Shown here in pieces: positions 26,325 through 35,151 of a stretch of 64,000 bases of DNA. The stretch covers positions 2,480,001 to 2,544,000 of the forward strand of contig NZ_CP042171.1 of the NCBI RefSeq assembly GCF_005938645.2. Reading direction: 5' to 3'. The notes below the pieces were generated by a model. The model was not told the origin of the DNA, ran no database searches, and worked only from the letters and a program-made list of their open reading frames with translations. How positions within the stretch are numbered: the first letter of the stretch is position 1; every line of letters starts with the position of its first letter. The position numbers and the translations under genes are program-made. Source of the stretch: Pedobacter sp. KBS0701 (GTDB lineage Bacteria; Bacteroidota; Bacteroidia; Sphingobacteriales; Sphingobacteriaceae).

Positions 26325-26903
26325 ATGGCAACTACAACAAAAGCAGGCGCGGCAAAAAGCCCGGCGAGCCCAACAACAAAAAAAACCACAATGAAAAATG
26401 CTAAGATAGAGCCTACAGAATTCCATGAATTCTTCGTTGATGAATTAAAGGACATTTATTGGGCGGAAAAACATTTGGTTAAAGCGCTTCCAAAAATGAA
26501 AAAAGCAGCAACAAGTCCTGAACTTGCAGCAGCATTTGATAAACATACCCAGGAGACACAGACCCATATCGAGACATTGGAGCAGGTTTTTGCTTTATTA
26601 GAGGAGAAACCTGCAGCAAAAAAATGTGATGCTATGGCTGGTTTGCTTGAGGAAGCTGACGGAATTATCTCAGATACCGATTCAGGCACCATGATCCGTG
26701 ATGCAGGACTTATCCTGGCCGCACAGAAAGTGGAACACTATGAAATAGCCACCTACGGTACCTTAAAGGTATTCGCAGAAAATATGGATAGAACTGACGT
26801 GGCTATATTATTAGACCAGACCTTGGAAAACGAAAAGGCAACCGATGTAGCCCTGACCGAATGCGCAGTAAGCTTCGTAAACCAGGCAGCTGCTGAAGAA
26901 TAG
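26325..26903 (+). CDS. DUF892 (YciE/YciF-type) ferritin-like protein
   Basis: 192 residues. An alanine/lysine/threonine-rich N-terminal tail (about 1-28) precedes the ferritin-like four-helix domain: FHEFFVDELKDIYWAEKHLVKALPKM, THIETLEQVF, AAQKVEHYEIATYGTL and ENEKATDVALTE. The Glu and His residues spaced for a di-iron site are present. The family is induced by general and osmotic stress. It has its own terminator and the GGAAAAATACC motif upstream, so stress-sigma control is plausible. Confidence 0.92.
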   Translation: MATTTKAGAAKSPASPTTKKTTMKNAKIEPTEFHEFFVDELKDIYWAEKHLVKALPKMKKAATSPELAAAFDKHTQETQTHIETLEQVFALLEEKPAAKKCDAMAGLLEEADGIISDTDSGTMIRDAGLILAAQKVEHYEIATYGTLKVFAENMDRTDVAILLDQTLENEKATDVALTECAVSFVNQAAAEE

Positions 26904-26927
26904 TCAAAATAGGAAAGAGTGAATCTG

Positions 26928-26955
26928 AAGGGATCCAGAAACGGGTCCCTTTTTT
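26928..26955 (+). terminator. Terminator of the DUF892 gene
   Basis: AAGGGATCC and GGGTCCCTT form a stem across a short loop, followed by T6. It lies 25 bp after the DUF892 stop. Confidence 0.75.
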
Positions 26956-26961
26956 GCTAAT

Positions 26962-27454
26962 CTAAGGCCCCTTAGATGATGGATTCACATCTAAAAGACT
27001 ACTGTCCTTACGTTTCAGATAAATTTTAAATTCAGATCCACTTTCTGGTCTACTTTCAACTGTGATTTTGCCGCCCGTTCTTTCTAGCATTCCCTTAACA
27101 AGGTATATGCCGACACCATGTCCTTCCGCAGTAGTTGATATACGCTGGTATTTCTCGAAAATAGATTGTTGATTGCTTGCCACGATACCAATACCGTTAT
27201 CAGCTATACTTACCACCAGACAACCCTCCTGTTCAAATTGATTTGATATAAATTTCAGGTCTACGCTCGGACGAGCTGTATTTGAGGGCATTATTGACCA
27301 GACTATAAATGGCACTCTGCAATTTGCCTTGCAAATGTAATCTCTGAGGTCCGAAGTTCGGTCCTTGTAAGCGCATTTGTTTTAGAAAAGAAAACTTTAA
27401 GCGCAGCTCGGATATGGTCATCCTCGATATTATGCTCCCTGATGGAAACGGCAT
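26962..27454 (-). pseudogene. Histidine kinase, 3' HATPase remnant
   Basis: Two minus-strand frames give the N box (LQSAIYSLVNNALKYSS) and then DNGIGI, QQSIFEKYQRISTTAEGHGVGIYLVKGMLERTGG and SGSEFKIYLKRK of a HATPase domain. A one-base shift near 27275 separates them. Sensor and dimerisation regions are absent: homology ends near 27440, where an opposed response-regulator fragment begins. Confidence 0.7.
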
Positions 27455-27629
27455 TGATCTTTACTGCGAAATCAAATCAGATTATCGCACCGACGATATA
27501 CCTGTAATGATGATGTCCACACATCCCACCATGGGAGATGTGAGAAAAAAATGCCAGGCGGATGATTTCATCAGTAAGCCCTTTGATATTGATCATTTTA
27601 TGGGAAGGGTTTCTCATCTGGTATCTTAA
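27405..27629 (+). pseudogene. Response-regulator receiver fragment, 5' truncated
   Basis: It starts in mid-domain at SSDMVILDIMLPDGNGIDLYCEIKS (phospho-acceptor Asp in ILDIMLPDG) and runs to the end of the receiver (DDFISKPFDIDHFMGRVSHLVS). The first two beta-strands and the acidic pocket are missing. It overlaps the opposed kinase remnant, so both were cut at one rearrangement junction near 27405-27450. It resembles the intact single-domain regulator at 33798-34160. Confidence 0.7.
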
Positions 27630-27660
27630 AATCAAATCTGTGCACGGGCTTTCCAGAGCT

Positions 27661-27669
27661 GAAAATACC
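27661..27669 (+). promoter_or_regulatory. GAAAATACC motif upstream of the 737-residue gene
   Basis: CTGAAAATACCTG lies 71-80 bp before the start of the next gene. The left part (CTGAAAATACC) is identical to the copy at 34691-34701. Confidence 0.45.
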
Positions 27670-27740
27670 TGTATTTTAACTGGTCTAAAACAATGTTAAA
27701 AAAAATAATGTTGTGGACGAGAATAGTTTAAAAGGTAAAA

Positions 27741-29954
27741 TTGACTGTTATGAAAGGATTATCAGCATGGGCCCTGACTGCGATGGCCCAATTTAAAAAC
27801 AGTTTCCTGCTCCACGCTGAAAAATACGGGGAACTCCGGTTCAACATTTTTCAGACCACAGATTCCATATGGATCTCGGTCACGCATAAAAAAAATTCAC
27901 CTATCTATTTTAGAGCCTGCTATTCTCCTGGCGGCTTATCAGAAAGCCCAAAGATAAAAAAGGTTAAATCTGATTATACTTTAAAGCTTAAAACAACTAT
28001 AGGAATTTTTAAGGTAAGGATTTCGTTTTCAAGGGAAAATTTTACCCTATTAAAATATTGTTGCACCCTGACACCTGCCTCGGAGATTTTTATCCCATTC
28101 TGGCCCAGAGACATCCTTACAACAGGTACCAAAGGACCAGTAAAAACCATGGGCAAAATCCACGCAGCCCAAAAGGGAACAAGGTCAGGCCTGCTCTACT
28201 TTTCACTGGATGAAAGCGACCTGCGTATCCTTTATTTCCAAAATCTTACTGCCCTTTCTGACTACGCGGAGCAGACCGGCACCTCATTATCCGGCGTTAT
28301 CGGCGGAATGCTGCCCGAAATCGGTTTGGCCCTTCCCAAAACGGAGGAAAAACCTTTAAAAGCTGGCCAAGAGGTTATTATTTCGGATGCAACAATTGCA
28401 TTTAAAACAGATAATATAGAAAATCAGGATCAGGCGGAAGAATATCTTGATTTATTGGCAGAAGTATACCTTAATATCCCCAGGCCGGATACGCATTATA
28501 TCCACTGGCCCGAAATCCTGGACAAAGGTCTGAAAGATCTGATTGAAAACCCAGGGTGCTGGTCAATGGTCGGTGGCAACAGTTATCTGAATGCGTACGT
28601 AAGTGACTACCAGACCCCACCGGAAATCATGGTCCAGTTAGCGGTACTGCTTCCCCTGGTGGATTACTCAAAGTGGAGCGGTAAAAGCCTGAAAGTAATG
28701 GATACCATAAAAAAGGGTTTACCAGCATTTTATAACCAAAAGCTAAAGACATTAGTGAGGTGGCACCCCGATGCGGAAGACAAACTCCAGGGCGATGAGG
28801 AACAGAAAATGCCTATGGTGATGGATTCGTGGTATCTGCATCATCCGCTTTTAAACCTGTCTAGGTTAGCACTCGATGGAGATAAGACAGCGGAGAAACT
28901 ATTTTTGGATTCACTCGGATTTGCTATAAAAGTTGCACACAGGTTTAAATATCAATGGCCTGTGTTCTACAAAATGGATACACTTGAAGTCATCAAGGCA
29001 GAAACCAAGCCTGGAGAGGGCGGCGAACAGGATGTGGCAGGATTATATGCCCATGTGATGCTACAGGCCTATGAAATTACAGGGGAGAAAAAGTACCTGC
29101 AGGAAGCAGAAACAGCCGCAAAAAAATTGGGGGACGTTGGATACAAGATCATGTACCAGGCCAATAATACTGCATTTGCTGCAGGAGCGCTGCTCCGGTT
29201 ATTTAAACTTACAGGCACTCCACTATATCTTTCTTTAAGTTACAGATGTCTGGCTTCGATTTTTGAAAACGTCCAGCTGTGGGACTGTAATTATGGGTAT
29301 GGAAAGAATCTTCCGACATTTTTCGCGCTGTTCCCCCTCACCGATGCTCCATATACCGCGGCCTATGAAGAACAGGAGGTTTTCTGCGCGCTGCACGATT
29401 ACCTCAAGCATGCAGAAGGCGTTGATATACTTCCAAGCGTTAGACTCTTGTGTAGCGAATTTATCCGTTACCTGGTTGAGCGCGCACCATACTACTATCC
29501 CCCAATGCTGCCCTCAGATATGCTATCTGATGAGGTAAAAACCGGTGAGGTAGACCGCAAGCTTTGGATTGCGCTGGAAGATTTACACGACGGAGTCGAA
29601 AAGAGCGGTGCTGTCGGACAGGAAGTTTATGGTGCTGGCAATGCCTTTGGGATCTTGCCGCGTCACTTTATCAGGTTCAGCGACAACCTTTTTTTAATAT
29701 TTTCAGACTGCCCGATCTCTGGAATAAGGAAAAGCGCTGATTCAGTCATCTTCCACCTTCAGGGAGATTCCCGATTAGCCTACCGGCTGCGCATTACGCC
29801 TGCAGAAAGTCAGGGTGAAATGCCAATCATAAAATTTGTTTGCCAATCGCCGTCAGTCAAATTAATACCATCAAAAGACAGAAAACAGGACCTGGAGGCT
29901 TTTATAATGGGAAATGAAACCGTACGCATCAGTTGGAAAAAGCAACCGAAGTAA
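27741..29954 (+). CDS. Large protein with an alpha/alpha-toroid (six-hairpin glycosidase-like) core, function unknown
   Basis: 737 residues; an ATG at 27750 would shorten it by three. There is no signal peptide. The N-terminal 240 residues are beta-rich (YFRACYSPGG, EIFIPFWPRDILT). From about 270 to 620, regularly spaced helical hairpins with conserved aromatic and acidic residues (IHWPEILDKGLKDL, DSWYLHHPLLNLSRLALDG, YQWPVFYKMDTLEVI, EGGEQDVAGLYAHVMLQAYEITGEKKYL) look like an alpha/alpha toroid of glycoside hydrolases or lyases. The C-terminus returns to beta-strands. A cytoplasmic saccharide-active enzyme is possible. It is the largest unknown in the cargo and is intact. Confidence 0.7.
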   Translation: MTVMKGLSAWALTAMAQFKNSFLLHAEKYGELRFNIFQTTDSIWISVTHKKNSPIYFRACYSPGGLSESPKIKKVKSDYTLKLKTTIGIFKVRISFSRENFTLLKYCCTLTPASEIFIPFWPRDILTTGTKGPVKTMGKIHAAQKGTRSGLLYFSLDESDLRILYFQNLTALSDYAEQTGTSLSGVIGGMLPEIGLALPKTEEKPLKAGQEVIISDATIAFKTDNIENQDQAEEYLDLLAEVYLNIPRPDTHYIHWPEILDKGLKDLIENPGCWSMVGGNSYLNAYVSDYQTPPEIMVQLAVLLPLVDYSKWSGKSLKVMDTIKKGLPAFYNQKLKTLVRWHPDAEDKLQGDEEQKMPMVMDSWYLHHPLLNLSRLALDGDKTAEKLFLDSLGFAIKVAHRFKYQWPVFYKMDTLEVIKAETKPGEGGEQDVAGLYAHVMLQAYEITGEKKYLQEAETAAKKLGDVGYKIMYQANNTAFAAGALLRLFKLTGTPLYLSLSYRCLASIFENVQLWDCNYGYGKNLPTFFALFPLTDAPYTAAYEEQEVFCALHDYLKHAEGVDILPSVRLLCSEFIRYLVERAPYYYPPMLPSDMLSDEVKTGEVDRKLWIALEDLHDGVEKSGAVGQEVYGAGNAFGILPRHFIRFSDNLFLIFSDCPISGIRKSADSVIFHLQGDSRLAYRLRITPAESQGEMPIIKFVCQSPSVKLIPSKDRKQDLEAFIMGNETVRISWKKQPK

Positions 29955-30016
29955 TAAATAAATCCATTAACAGCATAATAAACATTACCGAAGAAATAAA
30001 AAGAAGAAGACAATAC

Positions 30017-30280
30017 CTATACTTTAAAAAAAGAACAGGGAACCAATATTGAAAAAAGAACCGCTCGTCTCTGCAATATCAGACCTTTACCTCCTAAAAA
30101 AAGGAATTGCTGGGATTTCAAGACATCCAAGCTTCGGCAGTAGCCAGGGAAGAGCGTAAGATGGGCATGGAGAAGATTCCTTTCCGCAGGAAAATAGCGG
30201 GACCTCATTTCATCAAAAAACGCCTGGCTTTTCTCGTCCAGGCGGGCATTGAGGATACAGGTTGGGCCGGGACTGTCCAT
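30017..30280 (-). pseudogene. 2'-5' RNA ligase family protein, truncated and frameshifted
   Basis: The N-terminus matches the family (ARLDEKSQAFFDEMRSRYFPAERNLLHAHLTLF, with the first H-x-T motif as HLT). After LTLF the reading shifts and nothing further matches in this frame, and the second H-x-T is missing. A T8 run near 30095 lies at a further shift point. Family members are about 180 residues; this frame has 87. The start is 7 bp from the stop of the next minus-strand gene, so it was the last gene of that operon. Confidence 0.65.
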
Positions 30281-30286
30281 CAGCTA

Positions 30287-30574
30287 TTACACATCTTCGT
30301 TGGACAGCCCCTCAAGGAACCATTTTGAACAGTAGGTAAATTCTACCTCCTGCTCCCCAGATTCATCAGTAACCTTACTGGTAAAATCATGGGCAATCTG
30401 CCGGTAATGCTCGAGGGACAGCTTAGCCAAGTGGGCGTATTCCGATAGGTCCAGACCAGACTTTATGATAAAATAGGGTATCCCACTATCTGTCCAAATG
30501 ATTTCAAGTACCCCGTCCTCAAATTTTTTCCTTTCGACCTCACCGAACTGAGGTCCATTTGTATCAATGCCCAT
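30287..30574 (-). CDS. Hypothetical protein
   Basis: 95 residues from MGIDTNGPQFG; an upstream ATG at 30604 adds ten hydrophobic residues of doubtful value. It is acidic, with FEDGVLEIIWTDSGIPYFIIKSGLDLSEYAHLAKLSLEHYRQIAHDF suggesting alternating strands and helices. No family is recognised. It lies in a run of four minus-strand small genes that nearly touch or overlap. Confidence 0.55.
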   Translation of the reverse strand: MGIDTNGPQFGEVERKKFEDGVLEIIWTDSGIPYFIIKSGLDLSEYAHLAKLSLEHYRQIAHDFTSKVTDESGEQEVEFTYCSKWFLEGLSNEDV

Positions 30575-30600
30575 AGCTATAATATTTATCAAGGTTAATT

Positions 30601-30867
30601 TCACTGACTATCAGTCACAGATCCTGGAAGGTAACGCGGATGCCTCAATTCTATGGCCTCGCAAAGCAGATCAAGGACATCCCCACTAATGTTGCCCGGA
30701 TTTTGGCAGAGGTACAAAAGGCCCTGAGTGTCCGGAGACAGAGAGGCTACGGGTTTTCCGTCCTGGAAAACACCATATCGGCAACTGGGCTGCTGGTGAT
30801 GTGGATAAATGGCGACCTCAAAGGAGTGCACAATCCCATCTCCAAGCGCTATTCTGTAAGTTTCCAT
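30601..30867 (-). CDS. Hypothetical protein
   Basis: 88 residues from METYRIALGDG; the longer frame start at 30978 overlaps the neighbouring gene and is not favoured. A beta-rich first half (EVAIYPHHQQPSCRYGVFQDGKPVASLSP) is followed by a helix (ISGDVLDLLCEAIELR). It overlaps or abuts the next gene and lies 8 bp from the previous one, so one operon is likely. No function is known. Confidence 0.55.
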   Translation of the reverse strand: METYRIALGDGIVHSFEVAIYPHHQQPSCRYGVFQDGKPVASLSPDTQGLLYLCQNPGNISGDVLDLLCEAIELRHPRYLPGSVTDSQ

Positions 30868-30875
30868 CCTATCTC

Positions 30876-31118
30876 TTATTGATTGCCATCTTCCTGGTGC
30901 ATATGATGCCGGTCCATAAATCCACCCAGTTCCTGCAAGATTTCCGGGTCGGTATCGGCCCCTGAAAGCTGTACCCATTTTCCATTCTGTTTCTTTGCCT
31001 TGCGGACCGTTCCTCCGTTGGGCATAAAGTCGAAGACATCTTCGGAGGCATATTGGACGATAGTATAGGTGATTTCTACTCCTTTTTTATCGTTTAAGGT
31101 ATAAGCTAGTTCTTCCAT
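30876..31118 (-). CDS. Hypothetical protein
   Basis: 80 residues beginning MEELAYTLNDKKGVEITYTIVQY, then VFDFMPNGGTVRKAKKQNGKWVQLSG. It is small, beta-rich and hydrophilic. It comes before 30601-30867 in the same orientation with an 8-bp gap. No family is recognised. Confidence 0.55.
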   Translation of the reverse strand: MEELAYTLNDKKGVEITYTIVQYASEDVFDFMPNGGTVRKAKKQNGKWVQLSGADTDPEILQELGGFMDRHHMHQEDGNQ

Positions 31119-31193
31119 TTCTATCCAACAATTATGGATTTAATTGGTTTTGAATTTATCTTATTCCCATGAAAATACAGACTATATCAAATC

Positions 31194-31630
31194 CTAATTC
31201 ACCCCAATAAGCACAAAATAGGCATTGTCAGCCTTCTTTACAACAACGTCCGGATGCCATTCGAAATCCACCAGGTTCGGCACTTCGTCTTTGAGGAAAG
31301 GAGAAAAAACCGCTAAGTCCGTCTCTGGAGAGATAACAATCTCCAGCGTTTCTGTGCTTTTCCATTCAGTCGAACGGATTTCCGGACAGGCATCTTTTAA
31401 CAACGAAAGCCCTTGCGCGAAAAAGCTTCCGATAACGGACTCGCAATATCCCAAAGATGAGGTGTTAGACTTTCGTCCAAAGTATTCCACTGCAGGCCAC
31501 GGTCTTCATCCCGCCACATGCTACCGATGTGCCTGCCAGCAAGGTTTACCATATAACAGTCCCCTCCATTTTCTACAATAAGCTGTTGATCCCCATCAAT
31601 GGTGGGGATGTCAAAAACATATCTTTCCAT
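31194..31630 (-). pseudogene. Hypothetical gene with one frameshift
   Basis: The first frame (from ATG 31630: MERYVFDIPTIDGDQQLIVENGGDCYMVNLAGRHIGSMWRDEDRGLQWN) continues into a second (SVIGSFFAQGLSLLKDACPEIRS... to 31194) with a one-base shift near 31440 around WDIAS. Combined length is about 145 residues. It is first in the run of small minus-strand genes. Function unknown. Confidence 0.55.
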
Positions 31631-32168
31631 TGTTATTTCAATTAAACTAGTCAGTCCGTTTCGGCCCAAACTGGACGTGAATTTGATTGCCGGGCAACCG
31701 CATAAATTATCCCTTTCACTTTAAACGCATAGGATCACCAGACTCAAATTTCTTCTCTCTAGTATCCCTCACTTTACCGCAGTACAGCAGGCCCCCCCAT
31801 CCTTCTCAAAGCTAACAGAACATAGCGCCAGGAAAGCACAGCCCAACACCTCCAAAAGATGCCCGAAGCACTCGATATCATCCAATATACCTAAGATCAT
31901 ATTGAACACAATTTTAACGCCTGAACCTTTATTTTGGCCTGAATTTAAAAAATTAAAGGGAATTACTTGTCAGGAAAATCCTGATCCATAGATCAGCGCG
32001 TACAGTTCGGCACGAAACGGCCCGTCAGTTTGCAGCGAAACAGGGTGTCAGCTTAAACGCGGAATGCACATAAACTTTTACCGAAACACCCACTAACTAA
32101 AGATTTTGATTTGATGATTATCTTTTGAAAAAATCTTGTTTTTATATAACTTATACCAAATTTAGAAA
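31631..32168. other. Gene-free interval
   Basis: No open frame is supported on either strand. A minus-strand stretch near 31800-31890 reads DDIECFGHLLEVLGCAF and may be an old coding remnant. The promoter of the GAF-PAS kinase is at the right end but has no clear -7 element. Confidence 0.4.
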
Positions 32169-33788
32169 GTGAACACTTACAAGCACGCTATAGACAACCT
32201 TTTCCCTGATGATGACGACCAGCGGGTTGCAGCATTGGGGCGATACCAGGTTTTTAACGATGAACCTGAACCGGTATTCGATAGAATTTGCGAACTGGCC
32301 TGTAATATGTTTAATGTTCCGATTGCTCACATATCATTCCTGGATGAGGAGAGTGAGCTGGTTAAATCCAGTATGGGGCTGGGTGAACAGGTTATCAGAG
32401 TTGACCGATCGATGAGCCTTTGTGCCATCACGGTATTAAATGGCAGTTCGACCGTTATTCCCAATGCCCTGTTGGATGAAAGGCTTGCGGGGCACCCTTA
32501 TGTTTACGGAGAATTTGGGCTTAGGGCTTATGCCGGCGCGCCTATTATAAGTAACGACGGCTATATCGTCGGAACGATGTGCCTGGTTAGCCATGAGGTA
32601 CGCGATTTTACAGGGCATGAGGTAAGTTTGCTGGAAGGATTGGCGAGAATTGTTGCCGAGCAGCTGGAACTTAGACTGGAAAACCTGGAACACAATAATC
32701 GGCAAAAGTTTATCCAGGATAGGCTCATGGCCAGCGAAGCCCGCCTGCGTTGTATTTTGGATACCATGGCCGACGGGGTATGCATTGTTGATGAAAACGG
32801 GACCACCACCTACATCAACCAGATGGCCGGGCAGATTTTCGGCGTAAATCTGTTGCAAATGCAAAACCGATCATATAATGACCCGCTTTGGATAAATCTT
32901 CGCCTTGACGGATCAGTGCTCCCCATTGATGAGCACCCCATGTACACTATGCTTAAAACAGCTGCACCGGTTTACGACCGGGAAATTGGCGTCGCCAGAC
33001 CTGAAAAGGATACTTTTTACATTTCGGTTAACGCCGTACCTTTGTTCAGCGACCAGAATGAACTTTCAGGCGGGGTCTGCACCTTTATTGATGTGACCGC
33101 GAGGCGGAAACTCATGAAGGAAAAAGACGATTTCATCAGTATCGCCAGCCATGAACTAAAAACACCTATTACAAGCCTGGGCGCATCGCTGCAATTAATA
33201 AAAAAAATGAAAGACAATCTTTCGCCAATGGTCCCCAAGCTTATCGAGTTGGCAAATGAAAGTATGGAGCGGCTCAATAGTCTGGTCGGAAATCTGCTCG
33301 ACGCGAACAATATCAATATTGGAGCACTAAGACTGAACAGCAAGGCTTTCAGTATTTATGAAATGATTGATGCATGCTGCAGGCAATTGCGGATAGCTGG
33401 CGAGTACCGGCTGATGATAACTGGTGATTGCAGCCTGCGGATGTATGCCGACCAGGAAAGGATAAGCCAGGTGGTGATTAACCTCATCAACAATGCTGTT
33501 AAATATGCGCCAGAGTCTAAGGTTATCGAAATCAATATTTCTACGCAGGATGGAATGGCAAAGATTTCTGTGGCGGACCAGGGAGAGGGCATCGACATTG
33601 AAAAGATACCCTATCTTTTTGACCGGTATTACCGCGCAGATTACAAAAGCCTTCACTATTCCGGCCTGGGACTGGGCTTATACATCAGTGCAGACATTAT
33701 ACGAAGACATGGGGGCGAAATCGGTGTGGAATCGGTACCGGGCCAGGGCGCCTGCTTTTGGTTCACTGCTCCTTTATCCGATCAATAA
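32169..33788 (+). CDS. GAF-PAS sensor histidine kinase
   Basis: 539 residues starting at GTG. The GAF domain covers about 25-175 (FDRICELACNMFNVPIAHISFLDEESELVKSS, GAPIISNDGYIVGTMCLV). PAS covers about 190-310 (ILDTMADGVCIVDENGTTTYINQMAGQIFG). The H-box is FISIASHELKTPITSLGASLQ (about 325). HATPase follows with NNAVKYAPESK, DQGEGID and GLGLGLYISADIIRRHGG. No transmembrane helix is present, so it is a cytoplasmic sensor, possibly of small molecules or redox. It converges with a single-domain response regulator 9 bp away, its likely partner. Confidence 0.93.
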   Translation: MNTYKHAIDNLFPDDDDQRVAALGRYQVFNDEPEPVFDRICELACNMFNVPIAHISFLDEESELVKSSMGLGEQVIRVDRSMSLCAITVLNGSSTVIPNALLDERLAGHPYVYGEFGLRAYAGAPIISNDGYIVGTMCLVSHEVRDFTGHEVSLLEGLARIVAEQLELRLENLEHNNRQKFIQDRLMASEARLRCILDTMADGVCIVDENGTTTYINQMAGQIFGVNLLQMQNRSYNDPLWINLRLDGSVLPIDEHPMYTMLKTAAPVYDREIGVARPEKDTFYISVNAVPLFSDQNELSGGVCTFIDVTARRKLMKEKDDFISIASHELKTPITSLGASLQLIKKMKDNLSPMVPKLIELANESMERLNSLVGNLLDANNINIGALRLNSKAFSIYEMIDACCRQLRIAGEYRLMITGDCSLRMYADQERISQVVINLINNAVKYAPESKVIEINISTQDGMAKISVADQGEGIDIEKIPYLFDRYYRADYKSLHYSGLGLGLYISADIIRRHGGEIGVESVPGQGACFWFTAPLSDQ

Positions 33789-33797
33789 AAAGATTCG

Positions 33798-34160
33798 TTA
33801 GCCTTTAAGCAGCATTGCTATTTTTTCAGTGAGCTTGTAGATATCGAAGGGTTTTGCGATAAAATGCTTTTCGCCGGGCCAGTTTGAGACTTCAGCAACA
33901 TTGGTATGGGCGCTCATGATCAAAACAGGAATGTGTGCGGTTATGGGGTCGTTAGTTAATGCAGCCCTAACTTCAAGGCCATTGCCATCGGGTAACATAA
34001 TATCCAGCAAGTAAAGATCTGGTACCCCGCCTGCTTTCCCTGCATTAAATCTGCTCACATCGGCGAAGCAGCTTACCTGGTAACCTTCCATTTCGAGCAC
34101 CATTTGAACAATTTCACTAATTTCCTTATCATCCTCCAGGACGTATATTCTTTTCGCCAT
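33798..34160 (-). CDS. Single-domain response regulator (CheY-like receiver)
   Basis: 120 residues from MAKRIYVLEDDKEIS; an ATG at 34172 adds four. The acidic pocket EDD (about 8-10), phospho-acceptor Asp in LYLLDIMLPDGNG (about 54), T/S in VLIMSAH and K in HFIAKPFD (about 104) are all present. There is no output domain. It converges with the GAF-PAS kinase. The receiver is close in sequence to the truncated fragment at 27405-27629, so these may be duplicates. Confidence 0.92.
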   Translation of the reverse strand: MAKRIYVLEDDKEISEIVQMVLEMEGYQVSCFADVSRFNAGKAGGVPDLYLLDIMLPDGNGLEVRAALTNDPITAHIPVLIMSAHTNVAEVSNWPGEKHFIAKPFDIYKLTEKIAMLLKG

Positions 34161-34802
34161 ACGGTCAATCACTATTTTGCTTTAGCCGGGCGGTTTTAAA
34201 AAGACACCATTTCGTGGTTATAAAAATATAATTATAAGTCAAACTGACCAAAAAATAATTTGAAATAAAGAAATATGAACACCCGCTACGCTGATCTAAT
34301 GTTGCTGTTTCAGAAAGCTGGAAGTTCACCGCCATTACCACAGGCAGCAGGTAAATCAAACCATCTTAATCAGCATTTTGGACGTTTGGGTCACAAAACA
34401 ACCTTTAATCAGGAGTATAGGCAATGCAACGGCTATGTTAATCCCGATTTCATCCTTCTCCATCATAATAATTGTACAATGGGCTGCTTTTGTCATTTGA
34501 GATTGTTAAGCGGCAAAGGCAAATTACATAACCGGATCTGCCAGCAAGCACAAAAATAATTAAAACGAATAGTTTGTTCATGAGAGGTAATTAAAACTCA
34601 ATAATTCATTATTTCAGGTGATCTGTCATACACTTCTTCTTTGCAAAAGCTCCCCTGCCGGAATGAGTTTAATGGCAGGGTACATTTTAACTGAAAATAC
34701 CAATTTTTATTGCCTCTCCCGAACAAAACATACTCCTTGACAGTCAGTCGTTAAAAAAGGCGCGGCAACTGAATCCCGGTAAGGACCGGCTTCTGAAAGC
34801 TG
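34161..34802. other. Interval with possible decayed membrane-protein gene
   Basis: No intact gene is present. On the minus strand a start at about 34579 (MNKLFVLIIFVLAGRSGYVICLC) and a downstream hydrophobic stretch (IGINIAVALPILLIKGCFVTQTSKMLIKMV) in another frame suggest a broken membrane protein. It also contains the motif at 34693. Confidence 0.35.
34693..34701 (+). promoter_or_regulatory. GAAAATACC motif
   Basis: CTGAAAATACC, 101 bp upstream of the 34803 frame. It matches the copy before the 737-residue gene over 11 bases. Confidence 0.4.
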
Positions 34803-35057
34803 ATGGTCATTCAGAGAATATCGCATCTATTAATAACAGTCAGCTATACCCCTCCCGTCCAGTTCTTCCCCCTGAACAGGTACCGTTACCAGAATGCAGA
34901 CACCAGCTTCACCTATACAGAATTCCCCGGTAAAAGCCTCGATCCTGAAATAGGCATGACCAGATGGCAACGTTTCAAAACCCTAAACCCAAATAACCCC
35001 AACAGAACCCTCTACCGCACATTTACAATTAATCCGCTAAAGTTCTGGGAATGGTAG
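34803..35057 (+). CDS. Hypothetical protein, probably cut short by an in-frame TAG
   Basis: 84 residues with SYTPPVQFFPLNRYRYQNADTSFTYTEFPGKSLDPEIGMTRWQRF, then LYRTFTINPLKFWEW and TAG. The same frame continues after the stop as QFIIHAERYRLPY and ends at 35126. The aromatic-rich composition carries on across the TAG. I read this as a gene with a premature stop, but without a homolog alignment this is a suspicion. Confidence 0.45.
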   Translation: MVIQRISHLLITVSYTPPVQFFPLNRYRYQNADTSFTYTEFPGKSLDPEIGMTRWQRFKTLNPNNPNRTLYRTFTINPLKFWEW

Positions 35058-35151
35058 CAATTCATCATACACGCTGAACGCTATCGCCTTCCGTATAGAC
35101 CAGCTGCCAAAAAAGCCAACACCTAAACAATTCATAACAAATAGATTACAC

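Noticed and set aside
32436..32864. 142-codon minus-strand frame inside the GAF-PAS kinase
   Set aside because: It lies entirely within a gene with full domain support and has no motif of its own; it is a shadow frame.
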